In this document: one piece after another, positions 33,233 to 45,200 of the stretch | Numbering within the stretch: the stretch's first letter is position 1 | How the letters are laid out: every line of letters begins with the position of its first letter | Origin: Canna indica | Lineage: Eukaryota > Streptophyta > Magnoliopsida > Zingiberales > Cannaceae | NCBI GenBank assembly: GCA_034359265.1 | Contig: CP136894.1 | Location: forward strand, 26,814,501-26,878,500 | Length of the DNA stretch: 64,000 nucleotides | Direction: 5' to 3' | Made by a program: the position numbers and the translations under genes | The notes under the pieces: model-generated | Databases searched by the model: none | Told to the model about the DNA's origin: nothing | The model's input: the letters and a program-made list of their open reading frames with translations, nothing else

Positions 33233-33730
33233 AAGCCAACATAATTTAGCCTTTCTCCCTCATTTTTAATTAGTTAAATTGTAGTCACCCCCTACTAAAC
33301 AAGGACTGTTGATCACCATAAGGCATTATTGTAAGTCTCTAATAAATTGCCTACTGTAAGTGCGATTTGGGGGAATATAAATACCAACAAAAGTAAATTG
33401 AAAACCAGAGTGAAGAGATTTCAAAGTTGCCATAATAAAATGATCTTCCACAAGATAAGAAAGACATTTCGAGATGGTCGGGTTCCAAATAAACAGGAGG
33501 CCACCAGCCATACCGACAGAAGATTTTGCCAGAAAATGATCAGCCCCACAACCCCTAAAACCACAAATTTATTCCACTAGTCGACTAGACATGGCATCAA
33601 TTTTAGTCTCACACAAAAAGATTAAACTACAATGCTCATCCTTAATTAGCTGCTTGACCATATACCTCTTAGACAGGCGGTTCAGGCCACGAACATTCCC
33701 AAATACAGCATTAAAAGATGTAACATTCAT
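33233..33730 (-). pseudogene. LINE ORF2 start and endonuclease N-terminal part
   Basis: ATG at 33730 follows the ORF1 stop by 60 bp, as usual in plant LINEs. The frame gives FGNVRGLN (catalytic Asn strand), FLCETKID (catalytic Glu), GMAGGLLFIWN, FTFVGIYIPP, and GGDYNLT (usually GDFN). In-frame stops occur after SSRLVE, after FIRDLQ and after the GGDYNLTN segment. Coding is cut at 33233 by the SIRE-like LTR and resumes at 25125. Confidence 0.85.
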
Positions 33731-33790
33731 GAAAAACAACTAGAGTCCCAAAATAAAAGCAACAGTCCTACAGAGACAAGACAAAGGACA

Positions 33791-34180
33791 TCACACCTCT
33801 ATGACGAAGACTGCATTGAGCTTCTGATCACCAATACAAACAAAGCCAAGGTCCGCAATTGAGGCCATCACGCCATCATGAAGAGAGGAAATCATGATCG
33901 AACCAAAAGAGCTAGAAGCCGTGGCATCATGGGAGGTGGGAGCAATCAAAGTCGCGGTAGCAAGCATCATATTCTTTTTACGAACTTCAATCTTTTTTGC
34001 TGCAAAAGCCATGGGTTTCAAACGTAGGTGACTGCTTCGACGAACCTTGACAAGGGAAGATAGCCCAAAGTCCCCAACGGGCTGACCAGTCCTAGTCGAA
34101 CCCAAAATGAGGTTACTAGTCGAAATGGATTGAGGCACCATGACAGATATAGTTAGGTCTGGGTCCAAGAAGGGAAACAA
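33791..34180 (-). pseudogene. End of LINE ORF1
   Basis: 129 open codons before a stop at 33791. They are Ser/Thr-rich with a basic patch (AAKKIEVRKKN) and have no zinc knuckle. I assign it to ORF1 only by position: it lies directly before ORF2 and ends where ORF1 should. Its N-terminus is removed by the LTR at 34182. Confidence 0.5.
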
Positions 34181-34181
34181 C

Positions 34182-34973
34182 TGTTGGTGAAATAGCCTAC
34201 ACTAGAGGGAGGATGAATAGTGTGTTTACTAATCTTTTGGCCTAAATCTGATTTTAATATTTTCTTAAACTACTTGGGCGATTAACAAATTGAGTAGCAA
34301 GCGGAAGCAAAGTAAATATGCTAATTAAACCAACACAAGTAGAAGCAATGCAAACACAATGATTTGTAGTGGTTCGGCCCCAATGCCTACTTCACTACCT
34401 AAGCACCTCGCTTAGGATTTCCGAACTTGACTTTACTAGATTATGAGTGTTTCCTTACAATGAGGAATTTACACTGAAGAGTCTCTTGATGCCTTGAGAA
34501 GATGAATCTTGAAGTTTCAAAGGCAAGATCAAGGTTTTTTCATGGAAACTAGGTTTTGCAAAGAGATGACTCAAGAAAAGCTTGCAAAGGATGTTAGAAT
34601 GGCTCAAGGGAGTGTAAGATCATCAAGGAAGGCACTCAATGACTTGTATTTATAAGCCAAGAGATGAGAGAACCAAAATAGCTCACCCAACGGGCTAATT
34701 TTTGCCAGTTGGCACCGCCTGATCGATGGCCGGTCGACCGATCGAGCGTCCGAACCATCGACCAGATCCCACTGTGGATTCTAGGGCTATTTTGGTTGAC
34801 CGACCTAGCAACCGAACCTGGGAATCAAGGCAGTTTTGCTATTTTTTGTTCGTTTCTGGGTTCCATCTTCGCTAAGTCTACTTATATAATATTTCTTAAC
34901 TTTAAAACATAAATATTATATAAGGATTACCCCCATTTGGATTCAATAAAAATATCTAAAAAATCAACATCCT
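34182..34973 (-). repeat. SIRE-like LTR fragment inserted in the LINE
   Basis: It starts TGTTGGTGAAATAGCC with ACTAGAGGGAGGATGAATAG, has GTGGTTCGGCCCCAATGCC and a TATA box at 34647-34654 (minus strand). It is interrupted at 34974 by another LTR. About 46 bp of its distal part appear to resume at 38023-38068 (TGAGGATTTACAAC... CTAAACCTAAACTCT), matching 60987-61034 of the related copy. Confidence 0.7.
34721..34816 (-). promoter_or_regulatory. Short U3 palindrome array
   Basis: Only about 95 bp of GGTCGACCGATCGA-type blocks, the smallest array in the window, at the same place relative to TATA as in the others. Confidence 0.55.
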
Positions 34974-35639
34974 TGTCACACCCCAAACTCAGGGTCACGT
35001 GACCGGCCAGGGTATACGTGCCTATACCCCACAGCCTAACTCATGCACATGCCAACTCATAAAAGATAGCGGAAGAAATAACAATTTTTATTATAAAAGA
35101 GAAACCAAAACAAAATTTATTAAAATAGTAAAGTTTTAGCAAAAGTTCAAGTGCGGAAATAAATGAATCAAAGTCCAACAGCTCATTTTAACAAATAAAA
35201 TCTGAAATAAAAGACATGAACGTCCCCACGGGACTACAACTTTAAATCACAAACACAGGTGCATGACAACTTCCAAAGACTCAACAATGACCCCTAATTA
35301 GGACTGCTATGAGATCAATGTGGCTCCTCTGCCCTCCAGCCGTGCCAAGTGCTCCAGCCCACCTCATCAGTCAGGCTCTGCAACAAAAATGACAACGGGT
35401 GAGTTCAAAGAACTCAGTGAGCGATTCAATCAACCCCCACGAGAAACCAATCGCAGAAATATAGCATATGATAAATCACCTGTCTCAAATAGGAATAAAG
35501 TCACAATGGGTGTGACTAGCTATCAGGCCATCTGGCCACCACATACCCAAAGGCAACCAACATTATAGCAGTGAAGTACAATAGGCCTAAGCCTACAATG
35601 CCCTAAGGTAGCAAAACAAACTAGGATAATCGACATTGG

Positions 35640-35955
35640 CCTATCCGAGCTTATCCTATAATAAAGAAACTCGGGAGCAATCGGGATTTGCCTGTCCGAA
35701 CTTGCTCTATGAGACGCGAAGGAACAATCGGGATTCGCCCGTCCGAACTTGTCCCTTTAAGATATCACAAGAATAATCGAGATTTGCCCGTCCGAACTTA
35801 TTCCTTAAAAGAAACTCGGGAACAATCGGGATTTGCTCGTCCAAACTTGCTCCACGAGGAAACTCAGAAACAATCGGGATTTGCCCATCCGAACTTGTTC
35901 CAAAAAGATAACGTAGGAATAATCGAGATTCGCCCATCTGAGCTTATTCCTTTAA
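35640..35955. repeat. ~58-bp minisatellite, about six units
   Basis: Each unit contains GGGATTTGCCCGTCCGAACTT with small changes and a GAACAATC or GAATAATC lead. The array is open in one plus-strand frame (35688-35966) and one minus-strand frame only because the unit lacks stops. This is not evidence of coding. Confidence 0.85.
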
Positions 35956-36121
35956 ACACCGATTAGGAATTAACCCGCAATCCGGCTCCTAGCCGAGTCT
36001 CTCTGCCATTCATAAAGATATGACATAATATGACCTAAGTCAAGTGTCTCCTACGATGTCTTAGGGGTGTCTTTACTAGGAAGCGCCGCAACACTCTATA
36101 CCCGATCCCAATACATAGATC

Positions 36122-37713
36122 TGTAACACCACCAACCCATGAAATTTTATTTTATGCATAAACTTTATTTCTTGGTTCATAACAGATTATGCTGCCCCTT
36201 GAATTTTAATTGTGCAATTAAAATTATCAACACAAAAATTAGGGTTTTGTTTTAGAGTTTTATTTTTAGCTTACTGTTGATCCCGAAACGTGTGACCTAT
36301 GGATCCAAACTATGTTTTCTAGTTGAAATGATAGGTTACATCACAATAAACTATACATGTTCAGTAAACTATACACATCACAATAATATTTTCAAAATCA
36401 GCTCAGATTCAACAATTCAGCATGAAATTTTCAGCAAGATTAAGTTATCAGCATATCATGGTAATTAATCTGAAATTCTCAGAAATTAGAGCCTTAATTA
36501 CTATCAAAACAGAATTCTAATATTTGAGATAAATCTCACAACATTCATGTTTATTAAACAAGACTAATAAACATCATCAACATCCTTAAAAAAGAATCTA
36601 GCTTCATGATCAAGAACACATATCAAGAACACACATGGCATCAAGATCAAAACCTTAACTTTGTAAAATATGAATTCTATCCAAAAATCACAGATTAATT
36701 ACAAGGCATACATTAACATATAGGAACCTAAATTGATAAGCAATTCAAGGCATAGATCTCAAGAATTCACAAGAGTCATCTCTTAGGCATTTCATCAAAC
36801 ACCTAGAGGGCACCCCTTCTTCCACCTTGGCCGAGCACCCATAGGGTATTCCTAGGGCTGTCGAGCCACAAAGGGGAAACCTCGGGTTCCCTCCCATAAG
36901 ATGACACAAGATTTCGACGATCAAAACACAAAATCGATGGGAAACAATCAAGAACGACACAACGCCCAAACCGGCTCAAGAACACAAGGAAAACCCGAGA
37001 GAAGGAGGGATAAAATCACTCACATGATTAGGAAGAAGAAATAGAGAAAAACATCCAAGCGACAGCCTCCGAATTCGGCCTCAAAGGTGCAGCGGCTCCA
37101 AGAATCAAGAAGAAGGAGGCGGCGGCTCCACTTCAAGCCGGCTGCACCAAGAGAGGGGAAGAGGGAGAGGGGCGGCTGGGCAGCTTCTCTCTTCCTCCAA
37201 GGCTCGACTCCAAGAGAGGGGAAGGAGAGTGGCGGCTCGGCGGCTCCAAGAGGGGGAAGGAGAGGGGTGGCTTGGCAGCTGGCTCCTCTATTCCTTATTC
37301 AGCTAGTGCGGCTCCAATAGGGAGCCACCTAGCCAATAGGGGGGGGAGGGTTATACTCCCTTCCTCAAACCCTAAATCCACTAACCCTCGTAACAAACTC
37401 GCATCCGCCTCGAGGTCGAATCCAACCTGCTAACCCGCTAACCCACTAACTCAAAACAACCTCATGCTAATTACAAGCATCAATCACATACACACACAAT
37501 CCACATAATTTAATAACTCAAGCACACACAATAGAATAATTAAATAAATTTATCTACGCAGGAAAAGAAATAGCACAATTCATATTCCTACTTACCTGAG
37601 CTCGCGAGCTCGCACCGGACCATGAGTCGACTCGGCTCGACCTCGAACTAGCTCGTTAGGCTGACAATCACAAACAATAATAGAAAAGAAATATTAATAT
37701 CTAGGATATTACA
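36122..37713 (-). repeat. Nested LTR (TGTAAT...TTACA borders)
   Basis: Read on the minus strand it starts TGTAATATCCTAGATA and ends GGTGGTGTTACA, the border style of gypsy LTRs. It contains GC-rich tandem-like text at 37090-37300 (AGAGGGGAAGGAGAG, CGGCGGCTCC) and a CGAGCTCGCGAGCTC palindrome near 37605. The flanking bases AGATC and ATCAT do not match, so the insertion is inferred from borders only. Confidence 0.45.
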
Positions 37714-38068
37714 ATCATTAAGAATCAAAATCTAACTTTTGGGGTCTAGTACAAATTTCCGAAAATCAAAAATTTTATAATCTCTCGGGTCAAATATGCA
37801 TAGGTTAAAGGCTTCCAAAAAATCTTTTAAAATATGTCGTTTACTAGTTTTTACCTAAGGAACAATTATCGGGACTTTTGGTGTCAAGAAAATGTCTATG
37901 TCATATAGCCCTCCAAGGAGCACCCTAGGCTTAGTGAATTTCAAAGAATTTTATAATTTTTCAGGTTTTTGTATTTTAGAGTTCGGGTTTGGTTTTTGAG
38001 TTTCTTTGCATCATGAGGATTTACAACACATTCTAGTCTTCTAGACATCCTAAACCTAAACTCTATCT

Positions 38069-38365
38069 GTTGATGAAATGACCACACTAGAAGAGGGGGT
38101 GAATAGTGTGTTAACTAAATTTTTTTGCCTAAATCCAATTTTAATCTTTTCTTATACTAGTTAGACAATTCACAATTCAATGACTTAAATGCGGAAGCGA
38201 GTAATGAAGATAAACAATGCAATACACAAAGAAAATAATGGTAACACAATTATTTATAGTGGTTCGGCCCCAATGCCTACTCCACTACCTAAGCACCCCG
38301 CTTAAGATTTTCAAACTAGCTTTACTAAATTATAACCAATGTCTATTGTAACCTGTAAACATCAA
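38069..38365 (-). repeat. SIRE-like LTR fragment, truncated
   Basis: It starts TGTTGATGAAATGACC, ACTAGAAGAGGGGGTGAATAG, and keeps GTGGTTCGGCCCCAATGCC and CACCCCGCTTAAG. It stops without TATA or U3 at about 38365, where the Mutator-like element region begins. It sits in the distal remnant of the LTR at 34182. Confidence 0.75.
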
Positions 38366-38551
38366 TCAGGTTCCAATAAGATCTCTCTTTCATCGGTAAC
38401 AAAATCAGCAAGTTGTTCCATCCCAAACTAAACATAGACAACATACATCCAATTCACAAAAAAATACATCAAGTTGTTAAAAATCAGCTAAAACTATTAC
38501 TAGATTCAACAAAAAGCAAACAAGGATGGGATCTAATTCTGTGCGGATGCA

Positions 38552-41500
38552 CTAATTCTGTGCGGATGCACTAGCTTTTTTGACCTTCAACTTCTCAATC
38601 TTCTTCTCTTTTGTAGATTCCAATTGGTTGCCACTGGTTGCAGCTCTCTTTTGTGATTTTTTCTTGCGTGGTGAGAAAGGTAGGTCTTTAGAGGTAGAAG
38701 CACCTGTTGAATCTCCAACAAATGGTATAATCCTTGTACCAGTATTTTTTTGCAATCTCTTTCTCATCTCAATCCTTGTTTCTCTCTCAGATGGTATAAG
38801 ATGCTTAATTTGCGGATCTTCCTCATCATCAGCAAATTCAATGTTAAAAAGTTGAGATAGAGATACCTCAGGTAAAGTATCTTGATTAGGCTGCAAAGAA
38901 AAAAAAAAGACAAGTCCAAACAATTATAGCAACAGAAATAACAATAGAAATCCAACAAAAAACATAAATAGTAGTAGAACAACAACAAAAATTTCAACAA
39001 TAGAAACACATAGCTTAGCACATACTTCTTCAATTGTTTGTGACAGCACAGTCATTTCCCAAGCATCACTTTCTATCATTGGTTGCTTTCCTTTAGATTT
39101 GTCATTCATTGGTCTCTTTCCATTTGATTTATCTCTTGATGTTTGAGAAGCATTATTTTGACTCTGCTGTGTTTGGGGTTGTGCAACTAAATGTTCATGA
39201 TCTTCAGTTTCTTGATCACGTTGTCCTTCATCATTTGCTTGGTCTCTTGACCTCTTATTTGACCCTATGCTTATACCATCATTTGGACCCTCCAACAAAA
39301 TTAATTTTAAATTGCTTAACCTTGTTTCAAAATAAAATTGAAATGAATTAAGATAAAATAATTTTACCTTACGACATGATCTGGCATTGTGGTTTGGTTC
39401 TCCATATTTTCTGCATCTAACGTTAGAACCTTTTCTAGACACTTTTCATTCTCTCATTCTCTTTGTTGCCTCATTTTTCTCTTTAACCCTTTGCACCTTG
39501 GGTCTACCATGCATCTTGACTATTGGTGGAGGTTCCATAGCATGTGAGTCTTCTACTTTCCAGAATTTCCTGCCTTTAACAAGCTGCAATTTATAACTGT
39601 ATGTGATTAGATAAGACTCTTTGCTGTAATACCAAGATATTTCCTTCAATGGATCTCCCTTAGTGTGTTGTATAGCTTTAATTGCATGAGGACATGGTAT
39701 GCCAAACAAATCCCATGCCCTGCATGTGCATCTTTTGCTGTGAAGACTCACTGTATGCCTGTCTTCACCTTTTGTCACTTTAAAACCTGAGTCCCCATTA
39801 AATTCAACAGTACACCCATGAGCAATATCTCTGAAATCATGGTAAAGAAGCATACAATCTAGACTAAATTCATCTTTCCAAGTCCTGACCGTATCTTCAT
39901 TCTCCTTCAACCTATTCATTACTTTTATTCTTATATCTTCCAACATGCCTATGATTGCCTTATGTCTTGCTTCTAATATCCATGAATTGAAAGATTCAAC
40001 AAAGTTATTGTCCACCATACCATTTTTGCATACTGTATCAAAGTATACCCTGCACCATTTTTCTACTGGATAATGTAATAAATCCCTGACTGCAGTCTCA
40101 GAAAGTTTCCCCATCTGCCTAAGCATATCCTTAAATTCTTCTTCATAACAGCTCCAAGCACACCACCACATTAGCTTTTTTAATTGTCCCCCTCTCCACT
40201 TGCTACACCAATTGGACTCAATATGCCTCATGCAGAACCTGTAGTGAGCATTAGGAAGCACATCCTTCATTGATTCAAGTAGTCCCTATATAATACACAA
40301 CAAGTAAATAAATCTCAAAAGAATAGTAATTATGATGTAAATAAATCACAAAAGAAAAGTAATTATCTTTTGCATGTCAAATATAAAAGTGAATCCTTCC
40401 TCATCTTTCAAGTCTAAAGAGCTCTTTAGGCATTGAACAAACCAAGTCCAAGTACTCTTAGTCTCCTTGTCAACCACTGCCCAAGCAATGAGATAGAATT
40501 GCCTCATTGAATCTTGTCCAATAGCTACTAGCAGTTGTCCTCTAGCCTTGCCCTTAAGGAATGTTCCATCCATACCAATAAATGACCTCAAACCTTATTT
40601 CCAACCCATATTTAGTGCATGAAAACATGTATACATCCTGAGAAATCTCTTTCTTCCCTCTCTTAAGGCATCTCTTGATATGTTGACCACCACATCAGTT
40701 TCTGGATTGCTTTCTCTTAATCCTTGAACATAAGCAATAATCTTGTTATAGTCATCCTTAAAAGAACCTTCAAGCTGAGTAAAAATAGTTCTTTTAGCCC
40801 TCTTCATTTTTCCATATTTAAGATTTAATTGAAGACCACAAGAAAGGTCTTTCCTCATCACCTTGACTTTGTATTGTGGGTTATTTTGAACCCTATTCTT
40901 GAAGTAATGAGCCAAAGTGAGGTAATCTGCCCTTGGATTCTCATATGATTTGTTGCAGTTGTGATTTGAGTTGAGGGTCTTGATCTTGAAACCTGGATTG
41001 TCACCATCCTTTGATATGTGGCAGACAAATGGGCAACCAACATCACATTTATACCTTACCCTTCCTGTATCACTCTTTTGCACCCTAAGCCCATAACCAT
41101 TAGCTAGAGCAAAGAAATTTACATACTGTTTGGCTACCTCCAAGTCAGGAAATGTCTGCCCTTTATACAAAGTCTTGAAATCTTCCAAGTTGTCGGTAAC
41201 CACTCTTCTTTTTTCATTTTTGATTCCATCTATTTCTTCTTGCCAACCAGCATCAGAATCATATTCTTCAACAGTTGGCACATCATCATTATCATCATCA
41301 GTTTCACAATCAGTTGCTACCTCAATTCCAACCCATGCATCTCTTTCTACAGATTCTCTCACTTCTTCTCTGTCAGTTGCATCTTCTCGTTGAATGTCAT
41401 CCACAATCACTTCCTCTCTACCAACATCTACTAACACTTCCTCTCTACCAACATCCACAATCACTTCCACCCTAGATGCAATCCTACTAGCTCTGGTTTT

Positions 41501-41761
41501 AAGCTTTACATGTTCAGTAATTTTAGGGGCATAGAGTGTAAGATCAGACTCATCCACTGCAAATATTTCCATAAAATTGAATTGTTCTCCAACCAATTTT
41601 TGTAGTGCTCTAATGCCCTCATCTCCCTCTACTAAATAATACCTCTTCTCATTTGCAACTAGTACTTGTTTGACACAACTAAACCCTAATTTGTTTTGAA
41701 ACTCTGCTATAATGTCTAAATAGGAGAGTAAGTCAGCATCATATTTACTCCACATACACAC
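38552..41761 (-). pseudogene. Mutator-like (MuDR/MURA family) transposase gene
   Basis: DDE transposase of MULE DNA transposons. From ATG 41761: an N-terminal domain, acidic repeats with two near-identical VDVGREEV units, a zinc-binding DNA-binding domain (CDVGCPFVCHIS...NHNC) of the DBD_Tnp_Mut type, and the MULE core with SFIGMDGTFLKGKARGQLL (first catalytic Asp) and WAVVDKETKSTW. Next come HCRFCMRHIESNW-like text (RFCMRHIESNW), NNFVESFN, and a SWIM finger CTCRAWDLFGIPCPHA. After an intron there is a damaged CCHC knuckle (CRKYGEPNHNARSC, second Cys to Tyr) and a Lys-rich tail ending at 38552. There is a TAA between GWK and GLRSF (40594). A probable intron near 40372-40275 ends in AG but has AT instead of GT at its start. 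No TIR or target duplication was found. Confidence 0.85.
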
Positions 41762-41800
41762 CTTCTCCTTTAAATTTTTTACCTCAGGTGTAGTAACCCA

Positions 41801-42195
41801 TTGTTTCTCAGGCAGGATTCCTTTCCAGCGGCTCTCTTCCCCTTCACACCATCTTAGGCAGAAGCAAGAAGATCAAGGACGCCGCATCCACAGTTTTTAG
41901 GCAGAAGCAGGAATCCAGATTTTGGGGTGCAGAAAAATATCCGAGAATAGGCAGTATTTTTCTTTACAGTTTATTAATCAATTGTATTCTGCTCTTGTAT
42001 TGGCCGTGTTTTCTCCTCCTTTTAATAAAATCAAGTGTCATCTTCTCCCCGTGGAGTAGGCCCGGTACCCCGCCGGGCTGAACCACGTAAATTTGGTGTT
42101 CTTTGTATTATTTCTGGATTTACTCGTTTTGGTATTTTTCCTTTCGGCGTTTGGATTTTTGGATCCTTGCAGGAAGACCCAATTTCTTCCTAACA
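41801..42195 (+). repeat. 5' LTR of the Tork-like element, truncated
   Basis: It corresponds to 46409-46800 of the 3' LTR, from TGTTTCTCAGG-like text to CTTCCTAACA. The CCCCGTGGAGTAGGCC segment and GGTGTTCTTTGTATT are shared. Promoter-side U3 is missing, so it could not drive transcription. Confidence 0.9.
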
Positions 42196-42199
42196 GTTG

Positions 42200-42211
42200 T
42201 GGTATCAGAGC
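42200..42211 (+). promoter_or_regulatory. Primer binding site (tRNA-Met)
   Basis: TGGTATCAGAGC lies four bases after the LTR end. It is the same primer site as in the SIRE-like element but on the other strand. Confidence 0.9.
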
Positions 42212-42223
42212 CAACAATCCACA

Positions 42224-45200
42224 ATGTCAGGGGCAAAATATAAAATCCAGAAATTGGACCACAATGTCAACTACTCGTTGTGGGCTTTGAAGATGAAAGC
42301 AATTTTGGTTAAAGAGAACCTTCAGGACACTATTCGTGGGCGAGATGCAATGGAAGGCACCGAAAGGGAAAAGGACCGGGCCGATGAAAGTGCTAAAGCC
42401 ACCTTGTACATGAGCGTATGCGACGAGGCACTACGAGAAGTTGCATCAGAAAAGACCGCCGCAGATGTATAGAAAAAGCTTGCTACAATCTACCAGCATA
42501 AAACTCTTACAATTAAGATGACACTTAGACAGAAATTATATTTTTTACGCATGACTGATGACACTTTTGTTAAAAATCATATTAGCACTTTTCGTTCTAT
42601 TCTTGCTGATCTAGAGGATATGGAAGTTAAATTTGAGGAAGAAGATAAGGCTTTTATGCTTCTAATTACTCTCCCTGCTTCTTTTAAAAATTTTCGTGAA
42701 AGTTTATTGTATGGCAAGAATACTATTACTCTGGATGAAGTGACAACAATGCTAGCATCCAAGGAGGTTGTCGACTCTCAACTTACCACAGGATCCTCTA
42801 GAAGTCGTGGAGAAGCCCTGAACACTAGAGGATGAAATAGGTCACGGGACAAAAGCCGGGGTAAGTTCAGATCTAAATCCAGATCTAAAAACGTGCAGTG
42901 TTATTATTGCAAAAAAATGGGACACATCAAATCAGAATGTCGTAAGCTGAAACGGAGACTGGAGGAACAAAATCAGAATGGAGAAGCATCCTATGTAGAT
43001 GAGGATGAAAAAGTAGAGGTACTTACCATTTCTGTTTGTTATACTAGATCTCAAGATGAGTGGATTTTAGGTTCAGGTTGCTCTTATCATATGACACCGC
43101 ACCGAGAATGGTTTACCACATATGAACATGCTGATGGTAAGGAAGTGCTAATGGGAAATGACTCATCATGTCAAGTAGCAGGTGTTGGCTCAGTAAAAAT
43201 CAAAATGCATAATGAAATTACAAGGACTCTAACTCAGGTATGGCATGTTCCAGGTCTTAAAAGAAATTTAATTTCTTTATCTTCTCTAGATGCACTTGGA
43301 TACAAGTATTCAGGCCAAGACGAAGTTTTCAGAGTCACAAAGGGGTCCTTAACAGTAATGAAAGCACTAAAAGTAAACCAACTCTACATCCTGCAAGGCA
43401 CAACGGTAACAAGTGGTGCAGCTATGGTAACTTCTGAACACTATGATGATATTGTTAAATTATGGCATATGAGATTAGGGCATATTAATGAAAGGAGCAT
43501 GTTAATTCTTGAACAAAAGGGATTACTTGGAAAACAAAAATTTGCTAAGTTAGATTTATGTGAACATTGCATCTATGGCAAACAGAAAAACATCTCATTC
43601 TCCACAGGGCAACATTATGCAAAAGAAAAATTGGACTACATCCACTCTGATTTATGGGGGTCATCACCGGTTGAATCCCAAGGAGGAGCTCGATACATGC
43701 TCACATTCATTGATGATTACTCCAGGAAGGTATGGGCCTATTTTATTAAAAATAAATCTGATGTTTTCTCCAAATTTCAGTCTTGGAAAGCAATGATTGA
43801 GAAGCAAACCAATAGATATGTTCGAACCCTGCGAACCGACAATGGCCTAGAATTTTGCAGTGGAGAATTTAAAGATTTTTGCTCCAAAGAAGGGATCATA
43901 AGACATCACACAGTTCCCTACACACCTCAGCAGAATGGAGTGGCAGAAAGGATGAACCACACCATCATAGAAAGGGTAAGAAGTATGTTTTCTAATGCTA
44001 ACCTTTCTAAAAGTTTTTGGGTAGAGGCTGCATCCACCGCTTGCTACCTGATAAATCGATCACCTTCTTCATCCATTGAATTCAAGACGCCCGAGGAAAA
44101 ATGGACCGGGTCGTCAGCCTCTTATGACCACCTTAAAATTTTTGAGAGCACTGTTTATGTCAGAGTGAATGAAGGAAAATTAGAACCTAGATCAAAGAAA
44201 TGTATTTTCTTATGATATCCTAGTGGAGTGAAAGGCTATAAAGTGTGGTGTCTAAATAATTGTAAAGCAGAAATCCATAGAGATGTAATTTTTGATGAAC
44301 AGGTACTCTTGAAATTGAAAAAGGAGAACCAAGAAGAGGAGGACTCACAGGAAACTACAGTGCCACCAGAAACACCACCTCAGTCTGCTACCAAAGAATT
44401 CTGGTCCCCTACACCTGCGCCTCGACCGCCTTCCATAGAAGCCAATGACACTGCTCCATTAGAACAGGCCACTGAAGAACATGTTCAGGTCCAGGAGGAG
44501 CCACAGCGGGTCCAGGAGGAGCAACATCAATTTAAGGAGGATAATCCTTATTCCATTGCCCTCAACCGACCTAGACGAGCACCACGTCCTAATCCTAGGT
44601 ATGCAAATGTTGCTACATATTCTCTAGCAGTGGCAGAAGAAACTCCATGCACTGGAGAACTAGCCTCTTATAAAGAAGCTCTAAACTAGACAGATTCAAG
44701 AAAGTGGCATGAAGTTATGGCAGAAGAATTCAAGTCCTTGCAAAAAAAAAATACATGGGAACTTGTGAAGCCTCCACCGCACAAGAAACTTATTGGGTGC
44801 AAGTGGATTTACAAACTCAAAGAAGGCGGATCTATAAAGCTCGACTTGTGGCAAAGGGATACAGTCTAAAGGAAGGTATTGACTACAAATATTTTTTTTT
44901 CTCCTGTGGTTAAGCATACCTCTAGTCGTGTTCTTCTAGCATTAGTAGCCATGCAAGACTTGGAGTTAGAACAGCTTGACGTCAAGACAGCTTTCCTACA
45001 CGGTGACTTAGAAGAACAGATCTACATGGCATAACCAGAAGGGTTTGAAGAGAAAAATAAACTTGATCATGTCTGCCTCCTAAAGAAGTCACTCTATGGC
45101 CTCAAGCAATCTCTCAGACAATGGTACAAGAGGTTTGATCAGTTTATGCTTGATATTACTGAAATAGACAGGCTTTAAAAATACCTTAAAGGCGAATTTG

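Larger units (their letters stand above)
22080..34181 (-). mobile_element. LINE (non-LTR retrotransposon) split by a copia element
   Basis: Minus-strand order from right to left: end of ORF1 (34180-33791), ORF2 start and endonuclease (33730-33233), interruption by 25126-33232, then rest of endonuclease, reverse transcriptase, and the zinc-binding C-terminal domain to 22208. Removing the inserted element brings the endonuclease halves together, with GGCTT/GGCTC as target duplication on the minus strand. The 5' end is cut by another LTR at 34182. The 3' end is uncertain; a tail may lie between 21150 and 22200. Confidence 0.85.
34974..38022 (-). repeat. Ty3-gypsy-like LTR (probable solo LTR) holding another LTR
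   Basis: The left border TGTCACACCCCAAACTCAGG matches, in reverse, the end of the solo LTR at 61662-63606 (CCGAATTTGGGGTGTGACA). Both share a CCTGG/CCAGGGTA block near that end. The right border is set near GCATCA (38022), where SIRE-like LTR sequence resumes; no clean target duplication is seen. Without the nested 36122-37713 segment it is about 1.46 kb. It contains a ~58-bp minisatellite. Confidence 0.55.

Noticed and set aside
35688..35966. Repeat protein encoded by the 58-bp minisatellite
   Set aside because: The unit length is not conserved as a multiple of three and open frames exist on both strands, so the frame is incidental.
36977..37320. Arg/Gly-rich plus-strand frame (77 codons) as a host exon
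   Set aside because: Internal near-repeats (AGAGGGGAAGGAGAG, GGCGGCTC) and location inside an LTR explain it better.
37714..38068. Clean 5-bp target duplication for the LTR at 34974
   Set aside because: ATCCT on the left has several partial matches on the right (CATTCT, CATCCT at 38047), but none gives a TG...CA border, so the right limit is left approximate.
42000..42190. Independent host promoter or gene start near GTGGAGTAGGCCCGG
   Set aside because: The whole stretch matches the 3' LTR copy at 46610-46800.
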